A stretch of 64,000 nt of DNA from Brachypodium distachyon (GCF_000005505.3 NC_016135.3:17640613-17704612), one strand, 5' to 3'. Counted from the first letter of the stretch, positions 21,234 to 33,786 are shown. The notes: generated by a model from the letters alone, not told the origin. Program-made: numbers and translations.

Positions 21234-21619
21234 TGGACGAGGGTATTCTGGTAAAACAATCAGTAAGCAAAGCTCTGGACTTCTGGAGGTGGGGCCAGGT
21301 ACCAGTGAGAAGAAAGGTCAATCCCGCAGAGTTCACCACACCTCCCTCATCTCTCGGTCTTCTTCCTCTCGTTCTCGTCCTCGCCTCTTCTTCACATCTC
21401 CTTTTCTCTGTTTCTTTCTTTTCGTTTCCTCCTGCTCTCTCTGGCTTCTTCCCTGATCCACCGAAGGCTCCCGCACGAACTGCAATTGGGACAGTGAATT
21501 GCCTGCCCCGTGTCTTTAAATCTCTGGATTTTTAACGGAGGTTGGGACCTCGCGCGCCATCTGTTCGACGCAATCCCCCTGTGGAATCATCACTACTACC
21601 AATTGGAGTCGTGCAAGGT

Positions 21620-22350
21620 GGGTATGAACTTAGTTTCCAAAGCCGAATCATGATTTGTGTTTCCCTTGTTATTTAGTGCTAGCTCTTAGCTGTAGTATGA
21701 GATCCGAGGTATGTGCCCTTCACAGGCTTCAGTGTTTGTAAATTCACTGTCCTGTCCTTCGGAAGTTCTCATTACTGCCTGTAGTTCATTTTGCCAGATC
21801 TGTTGATTGGGAACGGTGTGCACTGTTGGAGCTGGTCAACATTGCATGAACAGCTAGAAATTGCGTGACATACCGACATTTAGGTTATAGTGAGTGTGGC
21901 ATGAAGTGAACGGTAGCATATACCATTGTTGCCTAACTCCAACAATACACTATATCCATGTTACATGCTTGGTGGCTGTAAAGTGTGAGCCGGCAAGTGT
22001 TCCGCCGTGGTTTGGACTCTTGAATTGCTAGAGAGCTAATGCATTCTTCTGGTCGTGGCGTCTTCAGCTGTTGGAAATGGCTTGGTATTATTCCGAGTAG
22101 GGCATACCGCATATCTGAATTATCAGTTTGCAACGGACAGCTTAAAACATTGCATTTTTCTTTAATTTATCCACATTTTCGGTTTCTTTTTTCGATAGCT
22201 TGCATCTTCAAATTCTTAAGATATGCCATAGCCTGTAGGTGTGTTTTCTTTTCTTGACTTATCCGTACTTGTTTTCTGCAAACTTTTGCTGTTGACGCAG
22301 CAACAACGTAGCTAATTGCATGTCTGTTTTTGTTGGGGGGAAATCATCAG
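21620..22350 (+). other. 5'-UTR intron of the Ycf20-like gene
   Basis: A donor GCAAG|GTGGGT at 21619/21620 and an acceptor ATCATCAG at 22350 frame a 731-bp intron; the coding ATG comes 19 bases after the acceptor. The leader exon would begin near 21300-21450 in the CT-rich region. Confidence 0.6.
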
Positions 22351-22369
22351 GAGGTGACAGTGCTTTCTC

Positions 22370-22837
22370 ATGGCATGTGCTTCAAATTCTATTGTCATTG
22401 GCCTTCCTAACTATGGGCTGAATGCGGGGACAAGGGTACTCTCACCGAGCTACAGGAACTTCCCAAGGAAATCCTCTTACAGGCTTCTCAAGGTCCGTGC
22501 GCTGCAGGGAAATGATGGTCGTAGAAGGCTAGTTGACATAATCAGAATCATCCCTGAGCTGTCAAGAAACTATTTCAGAAGCGGGTCTAGGAGGGCTCTT
22601 TTTGGCGGCATTGCACTGCTGGGTGGCTTTTATGTTGCGCAGACAATATCTCTGTCATTCGGTGCTTTGGCTGTGAATGACGTTATAGCGGCAGTTGTGT
22701 GCGTCCTCCTGACCGAGTATGTGACGAAGTTCTACTACAGCCGGCCTAAGGTCACCTTCCCTGTTGCACTCCTCAACAATTTCAAGATGGGCTTCACATA
22801 TGGCCTCTTCATTGATGCCTTCAAGCTTGCTAGCTGA
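22370..22837 (+). CDS. ycf20: Ycf20-like protein (DUF565), chloroplast targeted, 155 aa
   Basis: The frame encodes 155 aa. Residues 1-47 (MACASNSIVIGLPNYG onward) are Ser/Arg-rich with few acidic residues, as in a chloroplast transit peptide. The rest is the Ycf20/DUF565 domain: RRRLVDIIRIIPELSRNYF, two hydrophobic segments (about 75-95, ALFGGIALLGGFYVAQTISL, and 103-118), TEYVTKFYYSRPKVTF and the end LLNNFKMGFTYGLFIDAFKL. Ycf20 is plastid-encoded in algae and cyanobacterial in origin; the nuclear plant homologue has been linked to photoprotection. It shares a short intergenic promoter with the PPR gene. The start is fixed by the transit peptide and by the intron just upstream. Confidence 0.92.
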   Translation: MACASNSIVIGLPNYGLNAGTRVLSPSYRNFPRKSSYRLLKVRALQGNDGRRRLVDIIRIIPELSRNYFRSGSRRALFGGIALLGGFYVAQTISLSFGALAVNDVIAAVVCVLLTEYVTKFYYSRPKVTFPVALLNNFKMGFTYGLFIDAFKLAS

Positions 22838-25800
22838 GCTGCACTATTTCCTAGTGGTGCTTCATATGCTCAAGAGCTTCGCAGGCTCACAGCGAAGATG
22901 GTGGAGAAATAGCACACGTATGTGATGTTATTGCAGGCAATAGGCATATGAACTTTCTGCATTGGTCTTGTTCTCCTATGTGAAGATGCATGTTAGCCAC
23001 AGTTTCTGCATCGGTCTTCGCAGGCTCAAGCTAACCGGAGCTGGCTTTGATATTTGCTCGTTTTGCTGGCAGGTTACCTGGGTCAAAGTACCGGGCTGTT
23101 AATGTGCTGTTTTGACCTAGACGTAGCTTTGTTCTTTTCCAAAGATGTATGTTAGCCACAGTTTGTAAGTTGACAATTGAGTTACTGAGTTGCTGTGTTC
23201 CATCTGGAACATCTATGTGTGTTAGTGTGTAGCAGATTGCTTTGGGAGAAACTTGAGGTGCAAGTTAATAATTCTGTGTTACCAAAGTGGAGGGAAGTGT
23301 GATACTTGGAGCCACCAATGTCTGCTGCCCTAAAGATTTAAGGAAACGTTCTTTCTCAAAATTTCTTGGTATTTTCAGCTTCTAACGTTTAACATTCACA
23401 TTTCTTGTTTTGAGACGGGGAATTTCATAGTTCCGGATTGTAAATCATGGAGGGATACCCTTCAGAAAACAAGGTACCCTGTGACCGGGCCGGCCATGCT
23501 TGCAGCATAAAAGAAGCCCGCGGTCCGCTAACTCCAAAACCCAGCACTTGTTGTACTCCTAGCTACTTGTTGTTTCTTCTCTCTCAAGAAAAAAAGCTAC
23601 TTGTTGTTTCTCAAAAAAAAAAGCTACTTGCTGCCTTGTTTTCAATTATTTTCATTGGACGACACAGGTACACGCACGAAATAATTTTGTGGAGGCCAAC
23701 GCGAGTGCGGACCCAAATTTCCGGTTCTTCTTTGAAAACAAAAACGATTTGGCTAAAGATCGACGAAATGTGCATCGCTGGTGACGTTGATTTGAGCTCC
23801 CGTCGTGGTCCTGTCCGCGTCAGTCAGAGTCACGTCGCATCTGGTTTTCAAGGTTGACGCTTTTCTTGTTTGTTTCATGCGTGCCCTAAAGATCGACCAA
23901 AGGAGACATGAGATGACGAATAAAACGGAGACGGTGTTCCCGTTTCTATAAAAAGGGAATATAACACAAATGCATACATTGTAGGCGCAAACACGCACAC
24001 GCGTGCGAGTCGTGGTCTCGTCGAGCATCTTTGGATTGACGAGATCACCATTGGTACCAATGTCTCGCTACAAACATGTACGTCGCCTGCCACTCGCAAA
24101 GATAAGCCACATAAATTAGAAACACAAAGCATCAATCATAAGGTTCGATCCATAGTGGATGGTGTACAACCACAATCCAAATCATCCAACTAATGGGTTC
24201 TCACAGAACTGAGATTGAGTCTGGCACTGTGGTGGATTAAGATAATCTAGCTTTTTTAACAGGTTTGTATCTTTTTTCTGTTAGGATAATCAGCTTTTTT
24301 ATGCTTTTATGTTTATTTTGTCTTAGTAAATTATAAAATAAGTTTAACATGGTTCAATATCTGCAAACCGAGTCTATAAACACCACGGTTCTACATACTT
24401 GAGTATAAATTCCAACAAAAATGCAGTGAAATCAAAGTGAATCATTTACAAAAAAAACTAAGATGCTTTTGTACCAAAGAAAAGATCAAGGGCCCGTTAT
24501 TGAGTGTAGAATTATAGGATGAACTCCTAATGGATTGTAGAATTTATGTGTTTTCCTTTAAAACTAGTACCAATGGAAATTTTTCATTCTTATTTGCTTT
24601 ATTCCTTTAAATCAAATTGATGAATAGTGCTGCCAAACGAAACAAAAAATATATTCCTCTACTTTTTCTACAAATCAAATACCCTAAGATAGTAAAGGCA
24701 TGTTTTGAATGCAACAGTTTGTCACTTAATTTAATTTAAGTAAAAAACTTTGACTTGCTAGCTACAATTTTATGAATTGCTAAAAGGGTGGCCCCATCCG
24801 GTAGTGTTTGACAAATGAAGCTAAGTAGAAAGAAAATAGTGGGGCACAAAAGTCTAAGGATATGGCCTCGATCATGTAGGAACAACATCATTTAGAAACT
24901 TGAAGACCTGAGTTCGACAAATGAAAATGATATTGTCCCTCGAAATCGAGGTGGAAAAGGCAAATGGGATACCAAACCGGTTTCCACCAACACAAAAGCA
25001 GAAAAAGATTAATGATCTTTACAAGCTACTACTAGGACCGAGTGGGGTAAGAAACATACCAACGGAGCTTCCACTGACAAGTGACAATCCATGTTGCAAC
25101 ACACAGAAGTGGAGAGAACGGCAAAGATTCAAAACAGAAAAAAGATATTTCGCAGATGAGAAAGTGACCGGATATTTCGTCAAGGAAAAGTGACCATATA
25201 CAAAGATGTATCGAGAAATGGGTTTAACTTAGCATCCATGCACTCCTGCGAATTACGGAATCGAACTGTTGCCTCCGTCACTGGGAAGATGACACATGCC
25301 ATGACGTCAGCTCGGGCTTATACTGGTACTCCTCATTTTGCCATACGCGCGAAAAGAGGCAGTCAATTGACGCTGGACCGCTTGTCTGCCAGACAGAGAC
25401 GAGTGTCGAGGTTAAATTAGTTTTATCTGATCTTGGTCAGCTCTGCCATTCCTTCTAGAAGCCTTTTAATCAGACACAGCTTGACCCTGTAATAGCTTCT
25501 GTCGAATATTCCAAGCAGTACGTACAAAGCCGGAAAGGAAATTATTATTGTACTACGTACTAGTAGTATTATTAATCGTGTGGCCATCACAGAGTTTGAC
25601 TTGATTCTAACAATCCGCATGGCCTTGGTCGCCAAGCAACAACAAGAACAGCTTAATTGCTTTGCAAAGGAAATAAATAAGGACGAGTGGAAAGTTCCCG
25701 CTAATATTACTTTGCCGGCAAGATGTTAGTGCGTTGATTAGTTTCGGTTGCTGAACGGTTTAAGCATGGCGTGAAAAAATGATCTTGTTGTAATAGTAGT

Positions 25801-25905
25801 GCGCCCGGCTATAAAACGTGGTTCACATGACCCCAGGAAAAGTGTACTGGAGAAGTAGCAAGGAAATTGCATGCGGCGGGGGCAGCTTGATTTGTCGGTT
25901 AAAAC
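22838..25905. other. Ycf20 3' UTR, then intergenic
   Basis: The first ~400 bases should be the 3' UTR. Beyond, no gene is supported. At 23565-23632 a motif AGCTACTTGTTGTTTCT is repeated about three times with poly-A spacers. A gag-like, hydrophilic plus frame at 24921-25193 shows no recognisable family. Confidence 0.5.
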
Positions 25906-25993
25906 ATACTAGCTCCGATCCTAAATTATTGTCGTGGTTTTGGTTTAAATTTGTACTACAATCCCGACAAGAATTTAGAATCGGAAGAATTAT
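25906..25993. mobile_element. Degenerate short Stowaway MITE
   Basis: CTAGCTCCGATCCTAAATTATTGTCG on the left pairs with CGACAAGAATTTAGAATCGGAAG on the right around a short centre, the layout of a small Stowaway family. Both outer ends have lost the CTCCCTCC terminus. Confidence 0.7.
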
Positions 25994-26418
25994 TTCATGT
26001 TTTTTTTGACCTTGTGCTAACTAACTACGACATTGTTTGGTGTCATTACGATGCTTACTGTTGACAAATAAACCGAGCTGTTACTGTTACTGTAAGCTGT
26101 TCATAGACGAAGCAGCAGCTAGCCAGTACTATTATAGATGCTGGTAAACAGAAAGCACACATATATTTGACTTGAACACAGGGATGCAAGCTAATCCTAT
26201 TTATATGGCGCTTTCGCGTAACTAGAGGTTTGTTAGTTCAAACATTTTGTTCAAATGAACTTCAATTTTTAGGTTGCGTTACAAACAAGATATACACGGA
26301 TCGATCACACTTCTTCACCGCTTACTTGAATCACAAGAGGCAACCCGGCCGGCGACAAAACGGCATGGCCGTATGTGGCACGATGAAAAGGCGCCGCGTG
26401 CGGAGGGCACGAGCGCTC

Positions 26419-26592
26419 GTACGGCGTATCGTCCCGCCACCTGGCGCCGCTCAACTTTCTGGGATACTCATCCTTTTCATACAAAACATCCAGAGTTTAT
26501 AACAAAACGGCGTATCGTCCCGCCACCTGGCTGTTGCTCCTAGGATAGGATATACTGGGGCTGGTTCACTCAAACAAAACATCCAGAGTTTA
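26419..26592. repeat. ~90-bp direct repeat before the MULE
   Basis: CGGCGTATCGTCCCGCCACC starts at 26419 and again at 26509; each copy ends with ACAAAACATCCAGAGTTTA (near 26500 and 26592). The middle of the units has diverged. The second copy ends 10 bp before the left TIR of the MULE. Confidence 0.8.
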
Positions 26593-26601
26593 CCACTCAA
26601 A

Positions 26602-29600
26602 GAGAAAATTGACACGGTACCACTAAGGAAAACCTGAGACTCCAAAATACCATTCAAAAAATCAAGCTTTCCAAAATACCATCACTATACACTTTTTTGA
26701 TTCCAGAGTACCACCACCGTGAGTCCACGTTAGTCAATCCGTCAAGAAGCCAAGCGTTGTCTGTAAAAAGAAAGAAAAAAGAAAAGGCCAAGCGTTCTCT
26801 TCTCCTCTCTCGCACGAAATCCCCTCCTGCGTCTCATCCCCCTAACCCTACCTCCGATCCATGGCGGCAGCGCCCCCCGCCATCGCTCCTGCGCCTGCTC
26901 CGCCGAAATGACACGCCCCCTCCCGCGCCGCACCGCCGCCGGCCGCGCTCGCGGCTTCCCCAATCCCGCGCAGGTCGCCCCCAACGCCGCCCCTGCCGCT
27001 GCACTGGGCGCCGTCGCCGCCCCTGCCACTGCGCTTGACGCCGACGGGCTCCACCACGAGGATGCGCCCCTGTTTTTCTCCAGTGACCAGCAGCAGGCAG
27101 TTCCTCACTGCTTCCCAATAGCTTCACCTCCAGATACAAGGTAATGGTCACCCATCTCCCCAAGTGACTATGTAGCTTCGATTTCTCTTTTGTTAGAGAT
27201 CTCTTTTTGTTACGGCTACGTGCAGCAAATTTAGAATTTGTTGTTTTTCTATGTTTCAGTGATGATCTGATGGATGATTTCACAATCGAAATAGAAGTTC
27301 GGTCGTACTTGACAATTTTAGATGGCAGGAAAATATACCGAAAGGACCAAATATGGGAGTTTGTGGCTGGTCGGGACTTGTCCATGGCACAGATCAGGAC
27401 GGCTGTGGAGAAGAAGTTCCAGTGGTCTGCCGATCAGAGAATGACCATTTGGTATAGAGCTAACGATGGTACTGTTCCTTTGATTTGTGAATCGGAAATA
27501 GTACAATTGTTTGAAATGTCCCCCGATAAAACAGTTCGGTTTCGTGTCACAATTGAAAGCAAGCAACAAAGCAATGAGAGCAATCAAGGTGTTCCTACCA
27601 AGGTTGATGAGATGGATGATGAGCTGCCTCATGCTCCATTCTTTGCTTGGCCTAAACAAGCATATGATGGGGAGTTTGAGGATGATGAGCCTGTGGGCAA
27701 TGACGATGAAGAGGAGGCTACAAATCATCATGAAACTGAGCCGAAGGTAGCTGCTGCAAGGGTTCCATTGGGAACACTTGATGTTGATAATCTTATGATG
27801 AACAATATGTACCCGGTGATGCTGATGGTTTAATTGCTAACACTCTGGTTCCCACTCATATCCATGATAAAGAGTGTCCTCAAATTGTTGTGGGCGCCAC
27901 TTTTCCTAACTCCAAAGATTTTAAGCTAGCCTTGAGAAAAATAGCAATTAGAGGAGAGTGGTCTTTTAACACAGAATGGAGTGACACGAAGAGATTTCGT
28001 GCTTCTTGTTCTGATATTGACTGTCCATGGAAAATACATGCCTCCAAGTTAAAGGATTGTAATACTTTCATGGTATGATGATAATTTTTTTCAACTTTAT
28101 ATTTATGTACTACTTATTCCTAATTATCTTGTGTGTTTATATAGGTAAAGAAGCTTCCATTTGCACATACTTGTGGAACTTCCAACAATTGTAACAAGAA
28201 AGTGAAAGGTAAAGAGAAAGGAAGAATGGCAAATAAGGATTGGATTGCTGATAAAGCCAAGGAGGATGTCACACTTAGTGCAAAGGCTCTTAAGGATCAG
28301 TTGCAAAAGAAATATAATCTGAAATTGCAGTATGCCAATGTGTGGAAAGGGAGAGATCATGCAATAGGGGAATTGAGTGGTACATATAAAGAGCATTTTC
28401 AACTGTTGTGGAACTTTAAGGCAGAGTTGTTGGCAGCCAACCCAGGAAGTGTATGTGAAATAGACATGAAATCAGTTGTTAATAAGAAAGGTGAGAGAAT
28501 GTACTTCTTCAATCGGTTGTTTCTTGCTTTCAAGCCATGCATTGATGGGTTTTTGGGAGGCTATAGACCATATTTGGGAGTTGATTCAACATTTCTCACT
28601 CGGAAATACACTGGACAGCTGGCTGCTGCTATTGCTGTTGATGGACATAGTTGGATGTTTCCCGTTGCATTTGGAATATTTGATAAGGAGAACACAGAAA
28701 ATTGGGTCTGGTTCATGCAATAATTAAAATTGTGCATTGGTGAGCCAGAAGGGCTTGCAATCCATACAGATGCATGTAAAGGGTTGGAGAGTGCCATAAA
28801 AGAAGTGTACCCGAACTGTGAGCATAGGGAATGCATGGTTCATCTCATGCTCAACGTCAAGAAGAAATTCAAGGGAGCTATACTTGATAACATGTGGCCC
28901 GCAGCTTGGACCTATGAAGTTGAGAAGCATGAGTCCCTAATGGAAGAGATATGTGTTGCTAGCCCAGCAGCAATAGCCTACTTAAAGGAGTATCACAACC
29001 GTGTATGGACTAGAAGCAAGTTCTCACCAATATGCAAAGTTGAGTATGTCAGCAATAACTTGACGGAAGTGTTCAATAATTGGATTATGGAGGTGAAGCA
29101 GCTACCAATCGTGGATCTTTTGGACAAACTTAGAGAAATGGTGATGCAAATGAGAGAAAGAAGGAAAATGGTTGCAGATGGGCTGCAAGGTACCATACTA
29201 CCTAGTGTCATAAAGGAATTAAATCGAAAAAGCAAAGGACTACACTATGGTGAAGCAAGGACATCACCCAACATAGCTGAGATTTCAGGAAATGGATGGA
29301 GGCCCACTGTGGACCTAGAGAAAAAAGAATGCTCGTGTAGGCGCTGGCAGATTGGTGGGAAGCCTTGCACACATGCACTTTATTTCATATTCTCTAGAGG
29401 AGTGCAGCTAGATCAATATGTTAATGATTGCTTCTCAGTGGCGAAACTCAAAGCTGCATATGAGCCAATCCTAATGCCAATTAGGAGCAAATCTCAATAG
29501 CCTAAGATGAATCCTGGATTTCAATTGATTCCTCCCAAGCTGACAAGGAGTGCTGGACGTCCAAGAACTAGGAGGATATTCAATAGCAGTGAGGGTGGAG

Positions 29601-30473
29601 GTAGGAGACATAAATGCAAAAGATGTGGCGGTCTTGGCCATTTGCAAAAGACATGCAAAGAGAAGGAGATATCCGGCGATGCTGATCGAGATGCAACTCC
29701 TCCACCGAAACGGTAATGTAATTTGTACACATTTTAGTTGGCCGCTTGCATACTTGTCTTGGTGCGTTCTTGCATTCTCTTTACCTTGCGCATTGACGTG
29801 CAGGCAAAAATCGAAGAACAATGCAGCGACCACCACTACTATTCTTTCCACACCAACTTTAAGCCCAATAACAAGACAAAGAGCAGCTGCAATGGCTTCT
29901 TCACCTCCTAGTACATCTACAAGGAGCAAAACTTCAGCTGCCATCCGTCTTAAGCAGTGAATGATGTTTGGTTGTTGAGTTAAATTAGTGTTATCCTTTT
30001 GGTTAAAGTACCATGTGATGTGACAATGTGTTTAGTTGTTTTGTTTCTATTATGTGGTGCTGAAATGGTGTTGTTTGTTGCTGAAATGTTGTGCTGTTTT
30101 GCTGTTGTTAATTGGTGTTGTTTGCTGCTGTGTGCAGCTGCTGTTTGCTGTTGTTTGATGATGTATTTGCTGCTGAAATGCTGCCGTTTGATGTTGTATT
30201 TGCTGCTGTTGTAATGCTGTCCAATTTGCTGTTGAAATGTTGCCAAATTTGCTGCTAAAATATAGCTGAAATGCTGTTTATTTGAGGAGATATGTAAGGA
30301 TATATATGTCCATGTTTGAGCTGTTAGGGTCTGTTAGGGGCTGTTAGTCATAGTGGTATTTTGAGTGAAAAACTGACTTTTAAAGGTATTTTGAAAAACT
30401 TGGTTTTTTGAGTGGTATTTTGGAGTCTCAGTTTTCCGGTTTCTCTTAGTTGTAGTGTGTCAATTATTTTCTC
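26602..30473 (+). mobile_element. Mutator-like element (MULE) with ~95-bp TIRs
   Basis: The left TIR starts GAGAAAATTGACAC at 26602 and the right TIR, read in reverse from 30473, starts GAGAAAATAATTGACAC. Both continue through GAGACTCCAAAATACCA and TCAAAATACC-like motifs for roughly 95-110 bp. Between them lies a MURA-type transposase. The flanking 9-mers CCACTCAAA and TGCAACAAA match at only 4 of 9 positions, so I cannot call a target duplication. Three lesions in the transposase make it non-autonomous today. Confidence 0.88.
26908..29960 (+). pseudogene. MULE transposase (MURA-like), broken
   Basis: Exons: 26908-27140, 27260-28072, 28145-29712, 29804-29960, all GT-AG. In order: a variable N-terminus, FTIEIEVRSYL domain, acidic linker, the MuDR Cys/His zinc region (FRASCSDIDCPW ... 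HTCGT), the MULE DDE core with Asp in YLGVDSTFL, Asp in AIHTDACKGL and Glu in NNLTEVFNNW, the SWIM finger ECSCRRWQIGGKPCTHALYF, and a C-terminal zinc knuckle KCKRCGGLGHLQKTC. The lesions are a one-base deletion near 27812 (frame changes between NMYP and GDADGLIANT), TAA at 28721-28723 within the core, and TAG at 29498-29500 before the knuckle. Homologous sequence continues in frame after each stop, so these are recent point lesions. Confidence 0.9.
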
Positions 30474-32283
30474 TGCAACAAAACCGCGCCGCTTTGTCGC
30501 CTTAGCATAGCCCAAAAAAAAGTTACGTACGCCCGTGGGACAGCAACGCCGTTTCTCGGACCCTGCGGCGCGTATGGCATCATTGGACAACACATCGGAC
30601 ATCGGCCGCTTCGTCAGGGGTTTTGTTCGTTCTGGAGAGTGGAGACCCCGGTCAGCAGACGACGAACCGCCCCGACGCCGGGATGAGACGAATCCAAGAT
30701 GCTCTGGCAGACTTTTATTAAGCGGCTGGTAGAAACGAAACGGGGCCGGAGACCAGCTGGTAAAATAGGAGTACGGCTCCCGGTGCGTAGACGCGTCGAC
30801 GTCAAAGCGGTATACGGAATGTACGGTGTGTTCTGTTACCGACTTACCGTATTGCACAGCATGCACAGTACACGTTGCTCTGTTGCCAGAAGGAATTTTT
30901 ATACGTGGAGGAAAGAAAAGGTTCGAGTTTTGTTGAATTCTAAAACTCTCAGGTTTAGCATTGTTTAGAGACTAACGGGAGGATCAGTTCTTTGCGAGCT
31001 AACAAAAAATGGAAAGCAAACCACTATGCGTCCACCTAATCTACACGCAAGAGGAGGTGGAATCAAGGAAGGATTAGACATCCACAAAGGAGATTCCTCG
31101 CCTGCAGGGATTACTGGATTAGCGCCATCTGAACCGATGGTGGCAACCTTGGCATGTTGACGTCTACTCTTTTGCAGATTCCTTGCATTCCGTCACATTT
31201 CCAAATCGGTACCGCGAATATTCACCAGCACCCGGCAGTGGAGGTACACGAATTTGAATGGAACCATCAAAGGTGAGCATGCCACGAGCAAACCTGGCTC
31301 CACTCATGATCACCTGGTGGTCCACTTGAGAGCGTTGCACTTGCAATGCACGCACACAATGGGGCGACTGCACGGCCCATGCACGTTATGGGAACGGTGG
31401 GGAATTGTTTAAAGCTGCTTGCTGGAATGCTGGCTGGCATATTCTTTTCTTCCTACGCCCGTGGGAAAGAATAGTTGGTGTGATCTCGGCACCAAGGCAT
31501 GCAACTCGATTCCATCTCAAAAGCTAATTAACCTGTGCTAGTATTAGGTAACCAGCGTCATGGGTTCCATGTTAGACTATTAGTACTGGCGACGGGCTAA
31601 TAAGAGGGAGCAAGATTGCCACGATACGGTACCAACTCTTCGAGCGGCAGGTTTCGCATTTCAGTACGTTTACAGTTATTGATGCCTTCCAAAGGACCAA
31701 ATGCCATCGCCCTGCGTAGCAACATTGGTTGGCTGAACAGTAGCCACCCACAGAACTGCACTGTGTGGACACCACGGCTCGCGCAATTGGGAGTCACGTG
31801 GGACGCCAGTATTTCCAATGATTTCTTAACAGGTTTACATGAACAAAGTGCATCTTGTCCCCAAGAAAGTTATTCTGAAGTCCTTACCTTTCAACCAGCC
31901 AGACGTATGTCCGATAGGGCGTCTGGTTTATGCTCAGCTTCAATGGCTATATGACTAAGAGACCGAGCACAAAACTGAAAACACATGGCAAGGGGAGTTT
32001 GCACCTCCTGTACTGTTCATTATTCATTATGTACTCGCTTCAACAATCCCTTGTTGTCACGGGGAAAAGCGTCCAGCAAAGTGGACGAAAAGAAAAGGGA
32101 AAATTATGTGTGGGCTACTCCGTTAAACACATGAGCACCTCTTTAAATATGTACTCATCCGTCTACTAATCCCACTGGTAGTAGTACTAGATATCCTCAA
32201 AGAAAATAAAAATAATAAATATTAACAAAATACCCCTGGCTACTTTTCTGGAGAGGAGAAAATAAGAACCAAATAATAACAGC
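30474..32283. other. Intergenic, no gene seen
   Basis: No family-supported exon. The right-hand 200-300 bases should include the 3' UTR of the minus-strand kinase. Confidence 0.5.
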
Positions 32284-33786
32284 TCAGAAAAACACGGAGA
32301 AATCGCCATCTTTGGATGGATCCATTCTCCGTTCACCGTCGGCGGCGGCGACACACCCACCTGCCTCGGGCAGAGGCTTCTGATCGTCCCCGGCCGCCGC
32401 AGCCTCGCCGTCATTGGCAGCGAACGTCTCGTGGACGACCTTCTCGACGTCGAGCACCTCGCCGCCACCGTCGTCCTGAGGCGGGGAAGGGATGAACGGC
32501 GGTCGCGCGACGCGGAGGATACGGTCCCAGTCGACGCCGTGGAAGAAGGGGTGCGACTTGATGCCGCGCGCGCCGATGCGCTTCGCCGGGTCCTTCTCCA
32601 GGAGGCGGGCGATGAGGTCGCGCAGCGGCGTCTTCTCGCCGACGAGCTCCGGCTGCTTGGTCAGGACGCGGTAGAACGTCTCCTTCCGGTTCTGCCCCCG
32701 GAACGGCGTGCGGCCGTACAGCATCTCGTAGAGGACCACGCCGAGGCCCCACCAGTCCACGATGAAGTCGTGGCCGCTCCCGGCGATGATCTCCGGCGCC
32801 ACGTAGTCCTCCGTGCCCACGAACGAGTTCGACTTCGCGGGCGTCCGCGCGCCAGAGACCGTGGAGGAGCCGGTGGTGGTCGTCGAGGACGAGGACGACG
32901 AGGAGGCCGTCCGCGAGGTGGACGGCGGCGACGGCGAGTCCGCTGACACGGTCGGCTTCGTGGCGCCACCAGAACGAAACCGGAAGCACATGGCGGCCCC
33001 GGACGGCTTCTTGGGCTTCCCGTGGTTTAGAGACGGCGAGCTATGGACAGTCGCCGGTTTGGGAACAGCCGCCGCCTCGTCCGTCTCCGGCGGCCGAATC
33101 GGGAGTCTGGTGGAGAGATCGAAGTCGACGAGCATGATGTGGCCGCTGTCCTGTATCAGCACGTTCTCCGGCTTAAGGTCCCTGTACACGATGCCGATGC
33201 TGTGCAGGTACTCGAGGGCCAGCACCAACTCCGCGGCGTAGAACCTGCAAATCAGCAACGAACGGTTGGTGAATTTTACGGATCATCAAATTAATCTGCC
33301 ACACTCTTTCCCGCAATTCGGTTTCTACGGGGGGTGCGTAGCGTAAGGGCGTTCGATGATGACGGGCTAATTTTAGTAGGGCGCGTACCGTATGACGGAG
33401 TCGGAGAACATCTTCTCGGTCTGGCGGCGGCGGAGGGAGTTGAGGTCGCCGCCGCCGCACCGGTCGATGGCGAAGCCGACGACGGCCTCGGTGGCGAGGA
33501 CGCCGCGGAGGGCGGGGAGGAGCGGGTGGCGCAGGGCCAGGAGCACGTCGCGCTCGAACCATATCCGCCGGTGCCCGTCCCCGCCGCCGCTCCCGGACTT
33601 CTTGTGCCGCGCCGCCTCCCGCGAGACCGCCTTGAGCGCCATGGCGGACCCGTCGCAGTCTCCGTCCGCGCCGGGCACGACGTGGAAGACGACGCCCTTG
33701 GCGCCGCGGCCGAGCACGCAGACGGCCTTTAGGTCCGCCAGGCAGAGCTGCCGCGGCTCCGGAGGCGAGGTCTCCGCGACCGTCAT
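32284..33786 (-). CDS. OXI1: AGC (VIII/AGC2) Ser/Thr kinase, OXI1-like, 452 aa
   Basis: Two exons (33786-33389 and 33244-32284) with a 144-bp GT-AG intron, in the codon for the Arg of SVIRFYAAELVL, give 452 aa. OXI1 kinases act downstream of PDK1 in oxidative-burst and immune signalling. Motifs: glycine loop LGRGAKGVVF, Lys in MALKAV, catalytic loop IVYRDLKPEN, DFD (the AGC VIII form of DFG) in MLVDFDLSTR, a Ser/Thr-rich insertion of some 85 residues, the activation loop SNSFVGTEDYVAPE, and WWGLGVVLYEMLYGRTPFRG. The protein ends FSVFF, a hydrophobic PIF motif that docks PDK1. I chose the start MTVAETSPPEP because OXI1 proteins have short N-termini; an upstream in-frame ATG (34002) would add a low-complexity 72 residues. 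Confidence 0.92.

Noticed and set aside
21118..21339. 73-codon minus-strand frame ending 3 nt before the PPR start
   Set aside because: Its start is probably upstream of the transcript; the nearer 26-codon uORF is the better candidate.
32411..33732. Large plus- and minus-strand frames overlapping the kinase
   Set aside because: Shadows of the GC-rich kinase exons in other frames; only the minus frame with kinase motifs is real.
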